Origin: Paralithodes platypus
Lineage: Eukaryota; Arthropoda; Malacostraca; Decapoda; Lithodidae
Length of the DNA stretch: 64,000 bases
Assembly: GCA_032716605.1 (NCBI GenBank)
Contig: CM064506.1
Location: 900,031-964,030, forward strand
Reading direction: 5' to 3'
Position 1 is the first letter of the stretch; every line of letters starts with the position of its first letter. Positions 34,076-48,136 of this stretch are shown here, piece after piece. A model generated the notes under the pieces. That model was not told the DNA's origin. It saw only the letters and a program-made list of their open reading frames with translations, and ran no database searches. The translations under genes were made by a program, and so were the position numbers.

Positions 34076-37000
34076 GTGAGGTGGGGTGGGGGTGGGGGGT
34101 GGGGGGTACAGTAGGATCTAACTTCTAGCATGGATTGACCCTTTGAGGATTATGACGCGTTTTGACTGTTCATTCTAGCTGTCATTAAACGATTTTATAC
34201 AGCTTAGGAAGGATCTGTAGGAGTTAAAAGGGTAAAGGCCTTCTGACTTGCACTTATCTTTCCTAATCTGAATAAAATCGTCCAATAATAGCCAGAACTA
34301 TGGAAAACATTGCGTATTAGATCCTCAAGAGGTTAATTGATTAATAAATAAATTGGTACCGGGTGGATGGGACTCTTAGCTTTGGTCGGCAATCCATCTA
34401 GGGGAGACCTTATAAAAATTCAGGTGGATGGCACTCATCAGCCTTGGTCGGCAACCTGTCTAGGGGAGTAAACCTTATACAAATACGTACTGCTTACCTA
34501 AGGGTGAAGCAGGTTAGCGGATGGACTAGCCACACACCACTGTAGAATAATGGTGCTAAAAACATACATAGAAAGTCTCGGTGGTCAATCCTTAAGTCCT
34601 TCAATAAACGGGCACGGGTTGTCATTCTCACAGGTGATAGGTCTGCTTGGGGGCGTTTTGTGTATGGCTACCCTCATTTAGGGCAGATTCCCACTTGAGG
34701 GATTTTTTCTGGACTCCTTTCTCCCTCATGTTTAGCCCCATTGTTTTTTTTATTTTAAGAAGTTCGCCCCATTAGTTTGGCGATTTTAAGAACTTTTGCC
34801 TCATTTCTGCCAATTTAAAGACCTTTTGTGCCATTTAGGTGTCGATTTTTTCCTGACGAGCGATAGCAAGCCTGTAATTTAAGAGAAATCGGCCTTCGAC
34901 CGAGAAATTTTTCTACCGAAAAATTTACAAATTTGTCTTGAAAGGGGGTCTAGGGGGTGTAATTCTTAGCTTGATCGAGGGCTAGGAATCAAACTAAAAA
35001 CTTCCCCTTAAGAGGAGTAAGGTTTCTGGCAATAGATGGATAGACAGACACCCATATTATAGTATATTATAGCTTGTGTTTTGTTTTACAGATAACGCTG
35101 AACGATTGCGACCTTACCAGAAAGGACAAGGCTCTCTTCACTAACCTGCAATCAGTCACCTATGCTCAGGACGACCAGGTGAGTCCGTCAGTCTGTCTGT
35201 CTAACGTAACGACACTTTTATCCTTACTTGTGGAACACGATTCAAATCTTTCCCATCCGACATGAAAGTCGAAAGTCGAAATTGTGAAGGTGGAGCATGA
35301 TTTTTGAGCGTGACTGTACCGCCTTAGGGTGTGGGGGTGGTTGATGTGAGGGTATTATAGAAAGACAAACTATCTTCCTCATATTCCCCTCCTTCAGTTC
35401 TTTCTCTGCCTCCTTCTTAGCCTTCGCCTCTCCCCCTTCTACCTCCTTCTTATCCCCCCCTTGTACTCATCCCATTTCTTCTACTCCTTCTTCTTGCCCC
35501 CCACCCTTCTACTCTTCTTATCCTCGCCCCCCTCCTTCTTATCCCCCCCCTTGTACTCATCCCATTTCTTCTACTCCTTCTTCTTGCCCCCACCCTTCTT
35601 CTACTTCTCCACCCCTCCTTCTTATCCCTCCCCCCCTTCTACTCCTCCTGCTGCATCAGCTTCTATGACTACCCCCCTCCTCCTCATACATCCCCATTCC
35701 CTACTCCTCCTCTTCCCCATACATCTCCTACCCCCACTACAACAACAACAATAACGACAACTACTACAACTGCCACCACTACTACTTTTGAGTCTAACTG
35801 TGGTTGGTGTGGGAGTATGATATATAATTACAGTACACTATATTACTTCCTCTTCAACCAGGAAGTACTCCTCCTTCACCGCCTACACTTCCTCCTACGC
35901 CTACTACTACTGATCTCCTCCTCCTACTCATCTACTCTTCCTCCATATCCTCCTCTTCTACACCTCTTCCATCTACTCCTCTTCTACACCTCCTCCCCCT
36001 CTCCCTACTCCTCCTCTTCCTACTTCCCCATCTCTCTCTTCTACACCTCCGGGCTCTTTCCCTAGTAGTACATGTCCCTCTCTTCTACATCTCATCCTCC
36101 TCTCCATCTCTTTATCCCCTACACCTCCTCCCCCTCTCCCTACTCCTCCATCTCCTCCTCTTCCTACTTCCCCCCATCTCTCTCTTCTACACACCTCCCT
36201 CCCTCTTTCCCTACTACTACATCTCCCCTCTCTTCTACACCTCATCCTCCTCTCCATCTCTTTATCCCCTACACCTCCTCCCCTCTCCCTACTCCTCCAT
36301 CTCCCCTCCTCTTCCTACTTCCCATCTCTCTCTTCTACACCTCCTCCCTCTTTCCCTACTACTACATCTCCCTCTCTTCTACACCTCATCCTCCTCTCCA
36401 TCTCTTTATCCCCTACACCTCCTCCCCCTCTCCCTACTCCTCCATCTCCTCCTCTTCCTACTTCCCCATCTCTCTCTTCTACACCTCCTCCCTCTTTCCC
36501 TACTACTACATCTCCCTCTCTTCTACACCTCATCCTCCTCTCCATCTCTTTATCTCCTACACCTCCTCCCCCTCTCCCTACTCCTCCATCTCCTCCTCTT
36601 CCTACTTCCCCATCTCTCTCTTCTACACCTCCTCCCTCTTTCCCTACTCCTACATCTCCCTCTCTTCTACACCTCATCCTCCTCTCCATCTCTTTATCCC
36701 CTACACCTCCTCCCCCTCTCCCTACTCCTCCATCTCCTCCTCTTCCTACTTCCCCATCTCTCTCTTCTACACCTCCTCCCTCTTTCCCTACTACTACATC
36801 TCCCTCTCTTCTACACCTCATCCTCCTCTCCATCTCTTTATCCCCTACACCTCCTTCCCCTCTCCCTACACCTCCTCCTCTTCTACACCTCCTTTCCCTC
36901 TCCTTACTTCTCCATCTCTCTCTCTTCTATCTTCTCCTCCCACTTCAGTAGAGCGATATTGGTCTCCGTTTATTGGATATGTGTAAACCACGAGGTTAGC

Positions 37001-37799
37001 TAATCCAAGTCTTTAAAATAGTCAGTGGCTTTGACAACGTGGGATTACGACAAAATGTTTAGCCTCAATATGAACACAACACACGAACATATCTGGATAT
37101 TAGAGTTGAGTAGGTTCAACACCGGTATATGTGGACATTATTTCACATATAAAATATATATTACCTGGAACAAGTTTCCCTCAGAAGTTGTGTATATATT
37201 ATGTCTTCAGTAGAGAAGTAAAACATAGTTAAAATAGGACTTCAGAGGCTATCAACCCTTCTGAATTATGAAGCCAGCACACTGTAGGTCAAGCATAGCG
37301 CCAGGATTGAAGCCCCCTTTTGAGAACTCCAGTCCCTTGGAAGTAAAAATATAATATAGTAAAAATAAAAAATAGAGTAGATAATATTCAGCACACACTG
37401 CAACCAGTGTGGTACATTGCTCAACCCCACTCTTTCCACATAGACTATCCCTCCAGAATGAACTTCAAAGGCTTGCGGATATTATTACTTGTAACTCGTT
37501 GTAACTGAGCCACCGGACTACCTTAGTATAACCTGTGTTGGGGTGGGGCTAGACACGCACCTTTAATACAGGTATATAAAGGTAGGTATGGGAAGGGGGG
37601 GGGGGGGATGGCTTTATATCCCCCACCCCCCTCCCTCCCTAGTTACCTGTCTATCACCCCCCATTGCTCTCCCTTACACACACACACACACAAAAACACA
37701 CACACCGGCCAGGATGGTCCATGAACCGATTAGGCCAGAGTACAACAGAGTACTCCAGGGTTCGAATCCCCCAGAATACGTAAGACAGTCCAATATTAG

Positions 37800-37830
<31 letters not shown>

Positions 37831-38810
37831 GATAGATAAATAAATATATAGATAGATAGATAGATAGATATATAGATCAAACAGATAGATAGATAGATAG
37901 ATAGATATATGAGCATAAATAATTAGATAGGTAGAAATCTCGTGTATATATCAACAAGAGTTAGAACTACTGAACATTCCCCTTTAAACCAGGTACTGTG
38001 GAACAGGGACAGGTATTTCTATTATATCCCTTTGTTGTATGTTTGTATGTCTGTCTGTCTATATATCCTAATCTCTCTCTGTCTGTCTGTCTGTCTGTTT
38101 CTCTCATATTATTTATCATACTGTCTCTTCTTCTTTCTTTTTTATCTCAACTACCCAACACCTCATTTCATCTCTCTCTCTTTCTCTCTCTCTCTCTTCA
38201 AGTTTTCTAATCTACTTCTCCAATCTAGTTCTCTAATATCTCTTTCTGTCTTACTCTCTCTCTCTCTCTCTCTAATATCTGTTTCTCTCTCTCTCTCTCT
38301 CTCTCAGTAATGCTATCCCATTATGCTCTTACCTCATTGTGCTTCCATTATGCTCTTACCTCATTGTGCTTCCATTATGCTCTTACCTCATTGTGCTTCC
38401 ATTTTCAGGAGCTAGCCATCACCACTTGCGTCACACACACACATACATACACACACACGCACAAGCACACACACACTTACATACATGCATACATACATGC
38501 ATACATACACACACGCACACATAGTTCATACACATACATACATGCACACACACTTACATTATACATACACACACATGTACACATACAGTATACACATAAA
38601 TAATGTACACATACATACATACACACATATACACACACACATTTGGTCCGAGGGAGGTCTTTTTGAACCTCCTCTGTTTTGCTCCAATAGTTTGGAGTTT
38701 TAAAGACGATTCACCTCATTATTTTAGCGATAATACGCTTCACCACATTCAGGTGTCAATTATGTGCAATCTGTGTATCTATGTAACTATATGTAGCTCT
38801 ATGTAACTCA

Positions 38811-38841
<31 letters not shown>

Positions 38842-40134
38842 AATCTAAAAATGAAATGACCATATTTTTTACACGGAAATTGTGAATGCGGAAGCCAGAT
38901 ATACTGTATGTCTAATGAATGAATGAATGAAAAGATTAAAAGTGAGAGTGTGATTGGATAAGATAATGTAGAGGGGTGAAATGTATGTATGTGTGTGTGT
39001 GAGTGTGTGTGTGTGTGACGTACAGGCATGTGTATGACGTGCATGAGTGTGTGTGTGTGTGTGTATGACTTGAATGCGTGTGTGTGACGTGCATTGATTG
39101 TGTGCGTGTGTGTGGCATGCATGCGTGTGTGTGTGTGCGTGCGTGTGTGTGACGTCCATGCATGTGTGTGACGTATATGCATGTGTGTGACGTGTATGCA
39201 TATGTGTGTGTGTGTGTGTGACGTCCATGCATGTGTGTGACGTGTACGCTTGTGTCTGTGTGTGTACGCCAGTATTTGACATGCGCTAGTGTTTATGACG
39301 TGCGTGCGTGTAGTGTGTGTGTGTGCCGTGCGTTATCGTGTGAATGACGTACCTGTGTGCGTGTACTTCTGTGCGTGAGTTAGATAAATATCAATAATCT
39401 TTCATCTAACTGCAAACCAATTATATAATAGACCCCACCCTCGCTGTTCCTCCTAGAACTATAAGGTAATACAACACGTTATAATTTAAACACTTTCGTT
39501 GTCTATTTTAATGAATACAGTATAAGCAAGTCCTCCTCCTTCACCCCCACCAATGCAACCCTTTTCCTCCTCCTCCTTCACCCCCACCAATGCAACCCTT
39601 TTCCTCCTCCTCCTTCACCCCCACCAATGCAACCCTTTTCCTCCTCCTCCTTCACCCCCACCAATGCAACCCTTTTCCTCTCCCTCCTTCACCCCCACCA
39701 CTGCAACCCCCTCCTCCTCCTCCCTCACCACTGCAACCCCTCCTCCCTCACCCCCACCAATGCAACCCTTTTCCTCTCCCTCCTTCCCCCCCACCACTGC
39801 AACCCCTCCTCCCCCTCCCTCTCCTCTGCATCCCCTCCTCCCTCACCCCCACCACTGCAACCCCCCTGATCCTCCTCCCTCACCACTGCAACCCCTCCCC
39901 TCTCCCCCCCACCACTGCAACCCCCCTCCTCCTCCTCCTCCCTCATCCCCCAGCACCAGCACTGTCCTCTCCTCCTCACACCACTCTCCCTCTCTCTCTC
40001 TCTCCCCCCCTCAGTCATGCAGGCCAGGTTGGTGTGTTGCATGACTCTGCATGATCCTGACACTGGTGCCATGCATACGATCCAGGTCAACACACACACA
40101 CACACAGTCTCCCTTCCTTTCTTTTATATATACA

Positions 40135-40194
<60 letters not shown>

Positions 40195-40256
40195 GAGCAA
40201 GAGACTAGGGTCAGGAGGCATTAAGTTGTCCATTATATACCCAACCTGAGGCAAGC

Positions 40257-40331
<75 letters not shown>

Positions 40332-40733
40332 TGTGTGTGTGTGTGTGTGTTGCAGGAGCCATGCAGAGTCATGCAACACACCAACCTGTCTTACCTGGCC
40401 TCCCCCTCACATGCAAGACTGGTGGGTGGGGGGGGGGGGGGGGGAGTGGCAGTGGAGGAGGGGAGGGGGTGTGGTAGTGTTGTTGTTTATGTTGTAGTGA
40501 TGGTGGTGGTGGAGGAATGAGGGTGAGTTAGGAAGGGGGTGGTGGTGGTGGTGTTGATAGTGGTGGTGGTTGTAGTGGAAGGGGAAGGGGAAACAGTGGA
40601 GGAGGAGGAGGTTCTAGTGTTGTTTGTGTAGTTTTTGGTGTTTGTGATGGTGATGGAAGGGGAGGGAGAGGAAGGGAGGAGGAACTAGTAGTGGCCATTA
40701 AAATATAAAATGATAGTGGGGGTGGTAGTGTCG

Positions 40734-40774
<41 letters not shown>

Positions 40775-42392
40775 GGTGGTGGTAATCTATGGTACTGTAT
40801 TGATAGTTTAATATCTATATGGTTATGGTAGTTGTGGCTCTATCTCAAGTTTAATAATTTATGTAGTGATAGTAGTAGTAGGTATAATAGATTAACGGTT
40901 ATACTATTGAAACCTTAACATGGCTATGGTGGTAACAAGTATCTAACTGGATCCAGGATTTGGTAGCAGTAGATGATGTAGCATTATCTCAAGTTTAATC
41001 ATTTGTGCAGTGATAGTAGTAATAGCTATAGTAGTAATAGCTATAGTAGTAATAGCTATAGTAGTAATAGCTATAGTAGTTATAGCTATAGTAGAATAAT
41101 GGTTATACTATTGAAACCTTAAAATGGCTATGGTAGTAACAAGTAAGTGGAAGCAGGAGTTTAGGTACAATAACAACAACATATTTGGCATTATCCTAAG
41201 TTTAACCATCTCTGTATTGATAGTGGTAGTAGTAGTAGTGGTGGTAGCTATAATAGATTACTTGTTATAATGTTGAAATGGCTATGGTAGTAACAAGTAA
41301 GTTGCTCCAGGAGTTTTGGTAGCATTAGATGTGGCACTCTCTCTCTGTGGCACTCTCCCCCTCTGTGCGTCTAGGCGAGCCAGTATTGATCGGGTGGCAC
41401 TCTGACGTCACCCTATCACCTCCCCCTGCGTCAGCCAACTTGTGAATGAAGCCACCCACGTCCTTCACGTCACGGGGACCCTTAGCCAATCAGCCACCGG
41501 TACTCTGATGACGTCACTGGGTCATATGGCAAATCAGAACTCGGTACTGTCAAGACGTCACGGGGGTCGGGTGGCCAATCAAAACGCGGTACTCTCGCTG
41601 ACGTCACTACCCCACCTTTCGGGCCAATCAGAGAGCGATGCCGATCTTGAATGAAGCGTAATGAATTTGATAGTAGCGCCTTCCTGGTTTGGGGAGATAC
41701 GCCAGGGAGGGGATACGTAACATGGCATTAGATAATAATACGTACCTTAAATATAAATGGCATATTATATTCCCTAAGGCTTATCACAAATACAGTAGTT
41801 AATCTTATAACTAAACTAGATAAATACCTATCATGGGTAACTATATATACCTTAAGATATAATGTGTCTATTGTTTCATCTAACTACATTTATTGATTTG
41901 TTAGTTGTTGAATTAAACATTGGATTAATTTATGATACACATTAAATCCTCGAAGAAAATAAAGGAACCTCCGAAATAGATATATAAGGTAAAGCATGAA
42001 GGGTATGTTTTCACTCAAGGGGGCATTTTTTTAGATTCCTTTCTCCTTCATGTTTGGCCCTATTAGTTTTGAAATTTTAAGAAGTTTTCCCCATTAGTTT
42101 GGCGATTATAGGAACCTTCGCCCCATTTCCTTGTCAATGTTAAGATCTTTCGTGCCACTTAGGTGCCTATTTTTTCTTGGTAAGCGATAGCTACCCTGCA
42201 ATTCAGAAGGAAACAGCCTATGTCCGGAACATTTTTGCTACCGAAAAATGTACACATTTCATATTTATCTCGAGGGGATTCTAACTGCATTTCTCCCCCC
42301 CCCTCCCCCCCTCTCTCTCTCTCTCTCACTATTATGGCACTCTCGTACTTCCTGCATCATGCAACTCAAATTACCCAGGCGCGCCCCCCCCC

Positions 42393-42452
<60 letters not shown>

Positions 42453-42682
42453 GAATTAAGTCCTGACCACCTCGCTGGGATCGTAAGATATGTGTGGTCA
42501 GTGTATCTATGTAAATCTCTCTCTCTCTCACACACACATTTATGCTCACTCTTTTACACTCAGACAACACCCATACTCACTTTCATATACATACGCACAT
42601 CGCAGACACTCACATACACACAATCACCCACACTCACTCACACACAGACACACAATCATACACACACACACACACACATACA

Positions 42683-42735
<53 letters not shown>

Positions 42736-42990
42736 CACACACACACACACTGATTCCCATGGCACCCTCTCTCACTATTACTTCCTGTACCAAGTGCTTC
42801 TATAGCCAGACCAGGTAAGCCAGTCTCCTCCCCCGCCTCTCTCTCTCTTGCTATTTATCTATCTATCTATATCTTTCTTTTAGGGACTAGGACACACATA
42901 AACACTCCCCCCCCCCCCCCACACACACACGCATGAAAAACACACATAGATTGACAAATACATACACAATCAACCACACACACACACACT

Positions 42991-43068
<78 letters not shown>

Positions 43069-43221
43069 CCTCCCTCTCTCTCTCATCTGATGGCACTCTC
43101 CCGATCACTTCCTGAATCCTGCAACCCCAGGTGACCCAGCCTCTCTCCCCGCCCCTCTTACCTCCCTTCCTTTCTCTCTCCCTCTCCCCCCCTCTCTCAC
43201 TTTCACTCACTCACTCACTCT

Positions 43222-43267
<46 letters not shown>

Positions 43268-46200
43268 CTCTCTCTTTAACTCACTCTCACACACTTTCTC
43301 TCTCTCTGTCTGTCTTTCTTAAAGACACAAGCACACTCACACATCTAAACACTGATTATCAACTCTTTAATTAATCGGAGTCTTAATTTTTTGTTTATTT
43401 ACTATTAACTTGAGTACAGATATCTAACTTAAACAACCAGACTTAGGTTTCAGCCATCCAGACAAATCCGGATGGCTGACATACAAGTCTGGATATCTAA
43501 CACTGGATGTAAATAATATGTGTGGAAACTTGTATTCGTCTCGTTCGTTTTAGGATTGACTTATCTTTGTCCCAAGCCATCCAGACAAGTCTGGTTGGCT
43601 GAAACATTAGTCTGGATCGAAATGCCTGTCTGGATCTCTTGGGTTTCCGGATCTGAGAGCACCGGATGGAAGGGCTTCTACTGTACGTCATTCGACGTAG
43701 GAGCCATTAATATATTTCCCTCCGCGTTCGGCGGGTTTGAACATTCCCGCTTCCCTGGATTCGTTTTTTTTTTTTCGTGATTTTCTCATACTCATAGCTC
43801 CCCGAATAAATGGCCTAACTTAGGTTAGTTATATTGTATAGCAAAATGCAAGACTCGGTGTTATCTTGCGAATGGTGAAGCCTAGAACCAAATGGTTCTT
43901 GATAGAGGTTGAAAATATAACAGAGTTATGGCTGCCGCGAGTCTGTATTCCTGTGAGTGGTAACACATTTTGTAATTTGTAATTTTGTTGCAAGTAAATT
44001 GTTGGATACATTCAATCTTTTTAAGGTCAATCATTGTGACTGTATTTAAAATTTGATATCAATAATTTTAATCAAGCATTTTTAACTTGAAGTTTCTTGT
44101 ATAACCTCTGCTTACTTTTGTCTGTATGTATTATTTGTTTATAGTTTTTTATTGTTATTATATATTTTTTTTTTAAATTAATTGTTCCTGTTAAAAGAGT
44201 ACTCTTTGTTTAAATCTGTTGTTGCTTCTTCATATTTTACAATTACTTTTCTTTATTATATTGTGTCTATTCATTATCGATAGCATCAATTGCTCGCTTT
44301 TGCAATTTTCTTAGTTTATTTGTACAATAAATGTAGGTTATTTGTAAGGTAGTAATTGGTAGGAGTCACTTGAGGCATGCCTATGCTTACAGGTACCTAC
44401 CTGATACCACTATTGTTAGTAAGTGCTATTTGTATTTTGTACTATTGTTAATGTCTTGTCAAGTTGCAAATTTGATTTTAATAGAACATTGACACTAATT
44501 GTAGTTTCTTTATTCGTGAAGAGTTTAGTAAAATTTACCAGAACATCCCGGATTTCCCAATAGTGCGTTGTTATGTGTGCGATTAGTTTGCTTGGGAAAC
44601 TGATCAACTTGCTCATGTAGTAATGTACAGTTGTACAGCCTATGTGGTGGATTGTGTTCTTTTATTTCATATTTTTTTTTTTAGTAAGCGTTATTTCCAC
44701 AGCGATTTTGATCAGTTATTTTGCCTTTATATACTGTCTATGTCCAAGTTTTGGTTCGTTTAGTTTGCAAGTTTTACATTGTAATTAATATTTATATTAA
44801 TCTCGAAGGGATGTAGGAGGCTGTTTTGTTTCATTTTAGCTTGAAGGGGTCTGGGATGGTTATTACAAAAAGCAATACCAACCCTCAGTCCAATTATTAC
44901 TTTCCTTAACCTTACCTTAATTAATGCCAACCCTAACTCCAATTATTATTTTTCCAGGGATCCACGTACACCCTGGTAATGACTGACCCTGACGCACCTG
45001 GTCACGGGGAGGGACAGGCCTGGCTACACTGGATTCACACCGGAATCAAGGTAATTACATCTAGCCCCATTAGTTTTAAGATTTTATGACATTCGGCTCA
45101 TTAGATTTCCGATTTTAAGACATTTCGCCCCATTTCTTTGTCAATATTTAGACTTTTCGTGTCATCTAGGTGTCGATTTATCGCGCGAGCCTGTAATTTA
45201 AGAGGAACCGGCCTTCGGCCAGTACAGTTTTCTATCGACAAATGTACAAATTTATCTTGATGGATGGTGTTGGGCGGGTGTATTTTTTTTAACTTGATGG
45301 AGGTATAGGGAGGAAACTAAACAAAATATAAAAATATACATAAATGAACAAATAAATATGCTCCTGGTCACGGGGAAGGACAGCTTGGCTCTACACTGAT
45401 CCACACCGGACTAAAGGTAACATCTGTATAACTAACCCATTTATAACGTACTTCCCTTATGCTTTGACGATTATAATTATGAAGCTGCATTAAATCCGCC
45501 TTATTACTTTCGTGGTTTAAGATATTTTACCCCATTACCTTGATTATTATGATGTCAACTAATGGGGCGAAACAAGGGGGAGTACCAATATATCAGCCAC
45601 TAACTTATTATTGTTCTGTTTCCAGCCATAATAATGAATCGAAACGTCTTAAAATTGGCAACTAATGGGGCGTAACAAGGGGTAGGTCCAATATACCAGC
45701 CACTAACTTATTATTGTTACCGTTTCCAGGGCAGCGATCTGGCCCTGGGCAAACTGACCGGAACTGACTTAGTGGGTGAGTATACAAGAGTGGTGGTGTT
45801 GGGGACTGATTAGGCACGGGTAGAAGGCTTTGTTATTAGGCACGGGTAGAAGGCTTTGTTATTAGGCACGGGTAGAAGGCTTTGTTATTAGGCACGGGTA
45901 GAAGGCTTTGTTATTAGGCACGGGTAGAAGGCTTTGTTATTAGGCACGGGTAGAAGGCTTTGTTATTAGGCACGGGTAGAAGGCTTTGTTATTAGGCACG
46001 GGTAGAAGGCTTTGTTATTAGGCACGGGTAAAGGCTTTGTTATTAGGCACGGGTAGAAGGCTTTGTTATTAGGCACGGGTAGAAGGCTTTGTTATTAGGC
46101 ACGGGTAGAAGGCTTTGTTATTAGGCACGGGTAGAAGGCTTTGTTATTAGGCACGGGTAGAAGGCTTTGTTATTTCTTATTGATTTGTTCATTTATTATT

Positions 46201-46542
46201 ATTATTATCATTATTATTATTAGTATTATTATTTATTGTAGTTGTTGTATTAGTAGTAATTAATATAGGCTATTTATATATTTTAATATTCATTACATAA
46301 TTTTAGTCAGTCTTGGATATTTAGGATTTTAAGGAGGTGCAATTTCTAAACTAGAGCTTAAATAGACGAGCTGATGAGTGAATGGATGAAATAACTTAAT
46401 AATATATATACCGCATATACAGTATATATATATATATAGAGCGAGAGTGAGAGAGCGAGTGAGTGAGTGAGTGAGTGAGTGAGTGAGAGAAAGAGCGAGA
46501 GTGAGTGAGTGAGTGAGTGAGTGAGTGAGTGAGTGAGTGAGT

Positions 46543-46620
<78 letters not shown>

Positions 46621-46746
46621 GAGTGAGTGAGTGAGTGAGTGAGTGAGTGAGTGAGTGAGTGAGTGAGTGAGAGAAAGAGCGAGTGAGTGAGTGAGTGAGT
46701 GAGTGAGTGAGTGAGTGAGTGAGTGAGTGAGTGAATGAGAGAGAGA

Positions 46747-46802
<56 letters not shown>

Positions 46803-48078
46803 GAGTGAGAGTGAGAGAGTGAGAGTGAGTGAGTGAGAGTGAGAGAGAGAGAGAGACAGAGAGAGAGGGAGAAAGCGAGAGCGAGAGAGAGTGAGTGAGT
46901 GTGTCAAGTAACTAAATATATAGGAAGATAGAGAGATAATCTGTCAAAGAGCTTCTTAGTCCATAAACCAGTAGAAATATTTCCAGTACCGAGTGTTATA
47001 TAAGCCTTTGTTGTATCCAGCGTATTCCGAAAGGGAAATTAATAACATATTTGCATTCTTCAAACCAACAATTAAAATTTTAAATATACCGGTACTCTTT
47101 AATGATAAATGTATTGATGTTAATGTTAAATGCATTAATGTTAATGTTAAATGCATTAATGTTAATGTTAAATGCATTAATGTTAATGTTAAAATGCATT
47201 AACGTTAATGTTAAATGTATAATTGTAATGATTTTATTGTTTTCGTATTCATATGTTTCAAAACCAGTAGATATAACTCCAATTATTAATGTATAAACGC
47301 ATATAATACATCTATTATACACTATAATACATCTATTATACACTATGAATGCTTCTTTGTATTATATGTACTAATGTAAATAGGTTATACCAAAGTAAAT
47401 CAATATATAGCATATTTTTCACTTTCCTGCCACATAAATATATAGCCTATTATTCACTTTCCTGCCACTTAAGGGGACCCACCCGCTTTTGTTCCTTTCC
47501 GGGTAGTAGCCATTCGACCCTGTCCACCCTACTGGTTTAAGACGTTTATCTTCATCCAGGTGTTGATTTACACCTGGCGAGCGAAATCGAGCCAGCCTAT
47601 TTTGGATTGTTTTAGACAGCTGATTTAATTTGTATTTCTTTTTGTAGAAAATGTCTCCGGCGAAGCCGGTTTCTCCATACAATGATGGCTCGCTTTCGCT
47701 CGCCAGGAAAAAATCGATATGAATGGGGAGAAACGTCTTACAACAGTAGGCTGAATGGGGCCGAATGGATTAAATAAGTAACACCCCGTTCTTAACATTA
47801 ATCATCAATTACAAACTCCAACGTACTTGAATAAACTAATGAAAGCATATGGTCCTCCCGGGATTCGAACTCGGTACACCACACCCAGAACATAAGCACC
47901 TAAACCATTACACCACCAACACAGAGAGAAAAAGCAGGTCGGTCCCCTTAATATATATCATGCATATATAATATGATATATACATGGGTGAGAGGTGCTC
48001 GAGTTAATGACGTCATCATGTCCTCATAAGAGAGTCAGGAAGCCTTCTTTAACCGCGACCTAGGTTTTTATTTCACAA

Positions 48079-48136
<58 letters not shown>

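Noticed and set aside
36072..36986. 304-codon Ser/Pro-rich ORF
   Set aside because: Translation of a CT-rich minisatellite; the end reads into a decayed LINE.
37703..37790. tRNA gene
   Set aside because: Only the B box is intact; the A box and acceptor pairing are poor, so a SINE head is more likely.
40017..40090. Alternative PEBP exon (frame with LHDPDTGAMHTIQ before a GT)
   Set aside because: It resembles DPDAP only superficially, lacks a good acceptor, and part of it is one arm of an inverted repeat.
43430..43660. Operator-like palindromes CCAGACAAGTCTGG
   Set aside because: Several short inverted words recur but no array, gene context or known binding site supports a regulatory role.
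35178..44958. A missing PEBP exon in intron 2
   Set aside because: Phases match and the protein aligns continuously from SVTYAQDDQ to GSTYTLVMTDPDAP without a gap.
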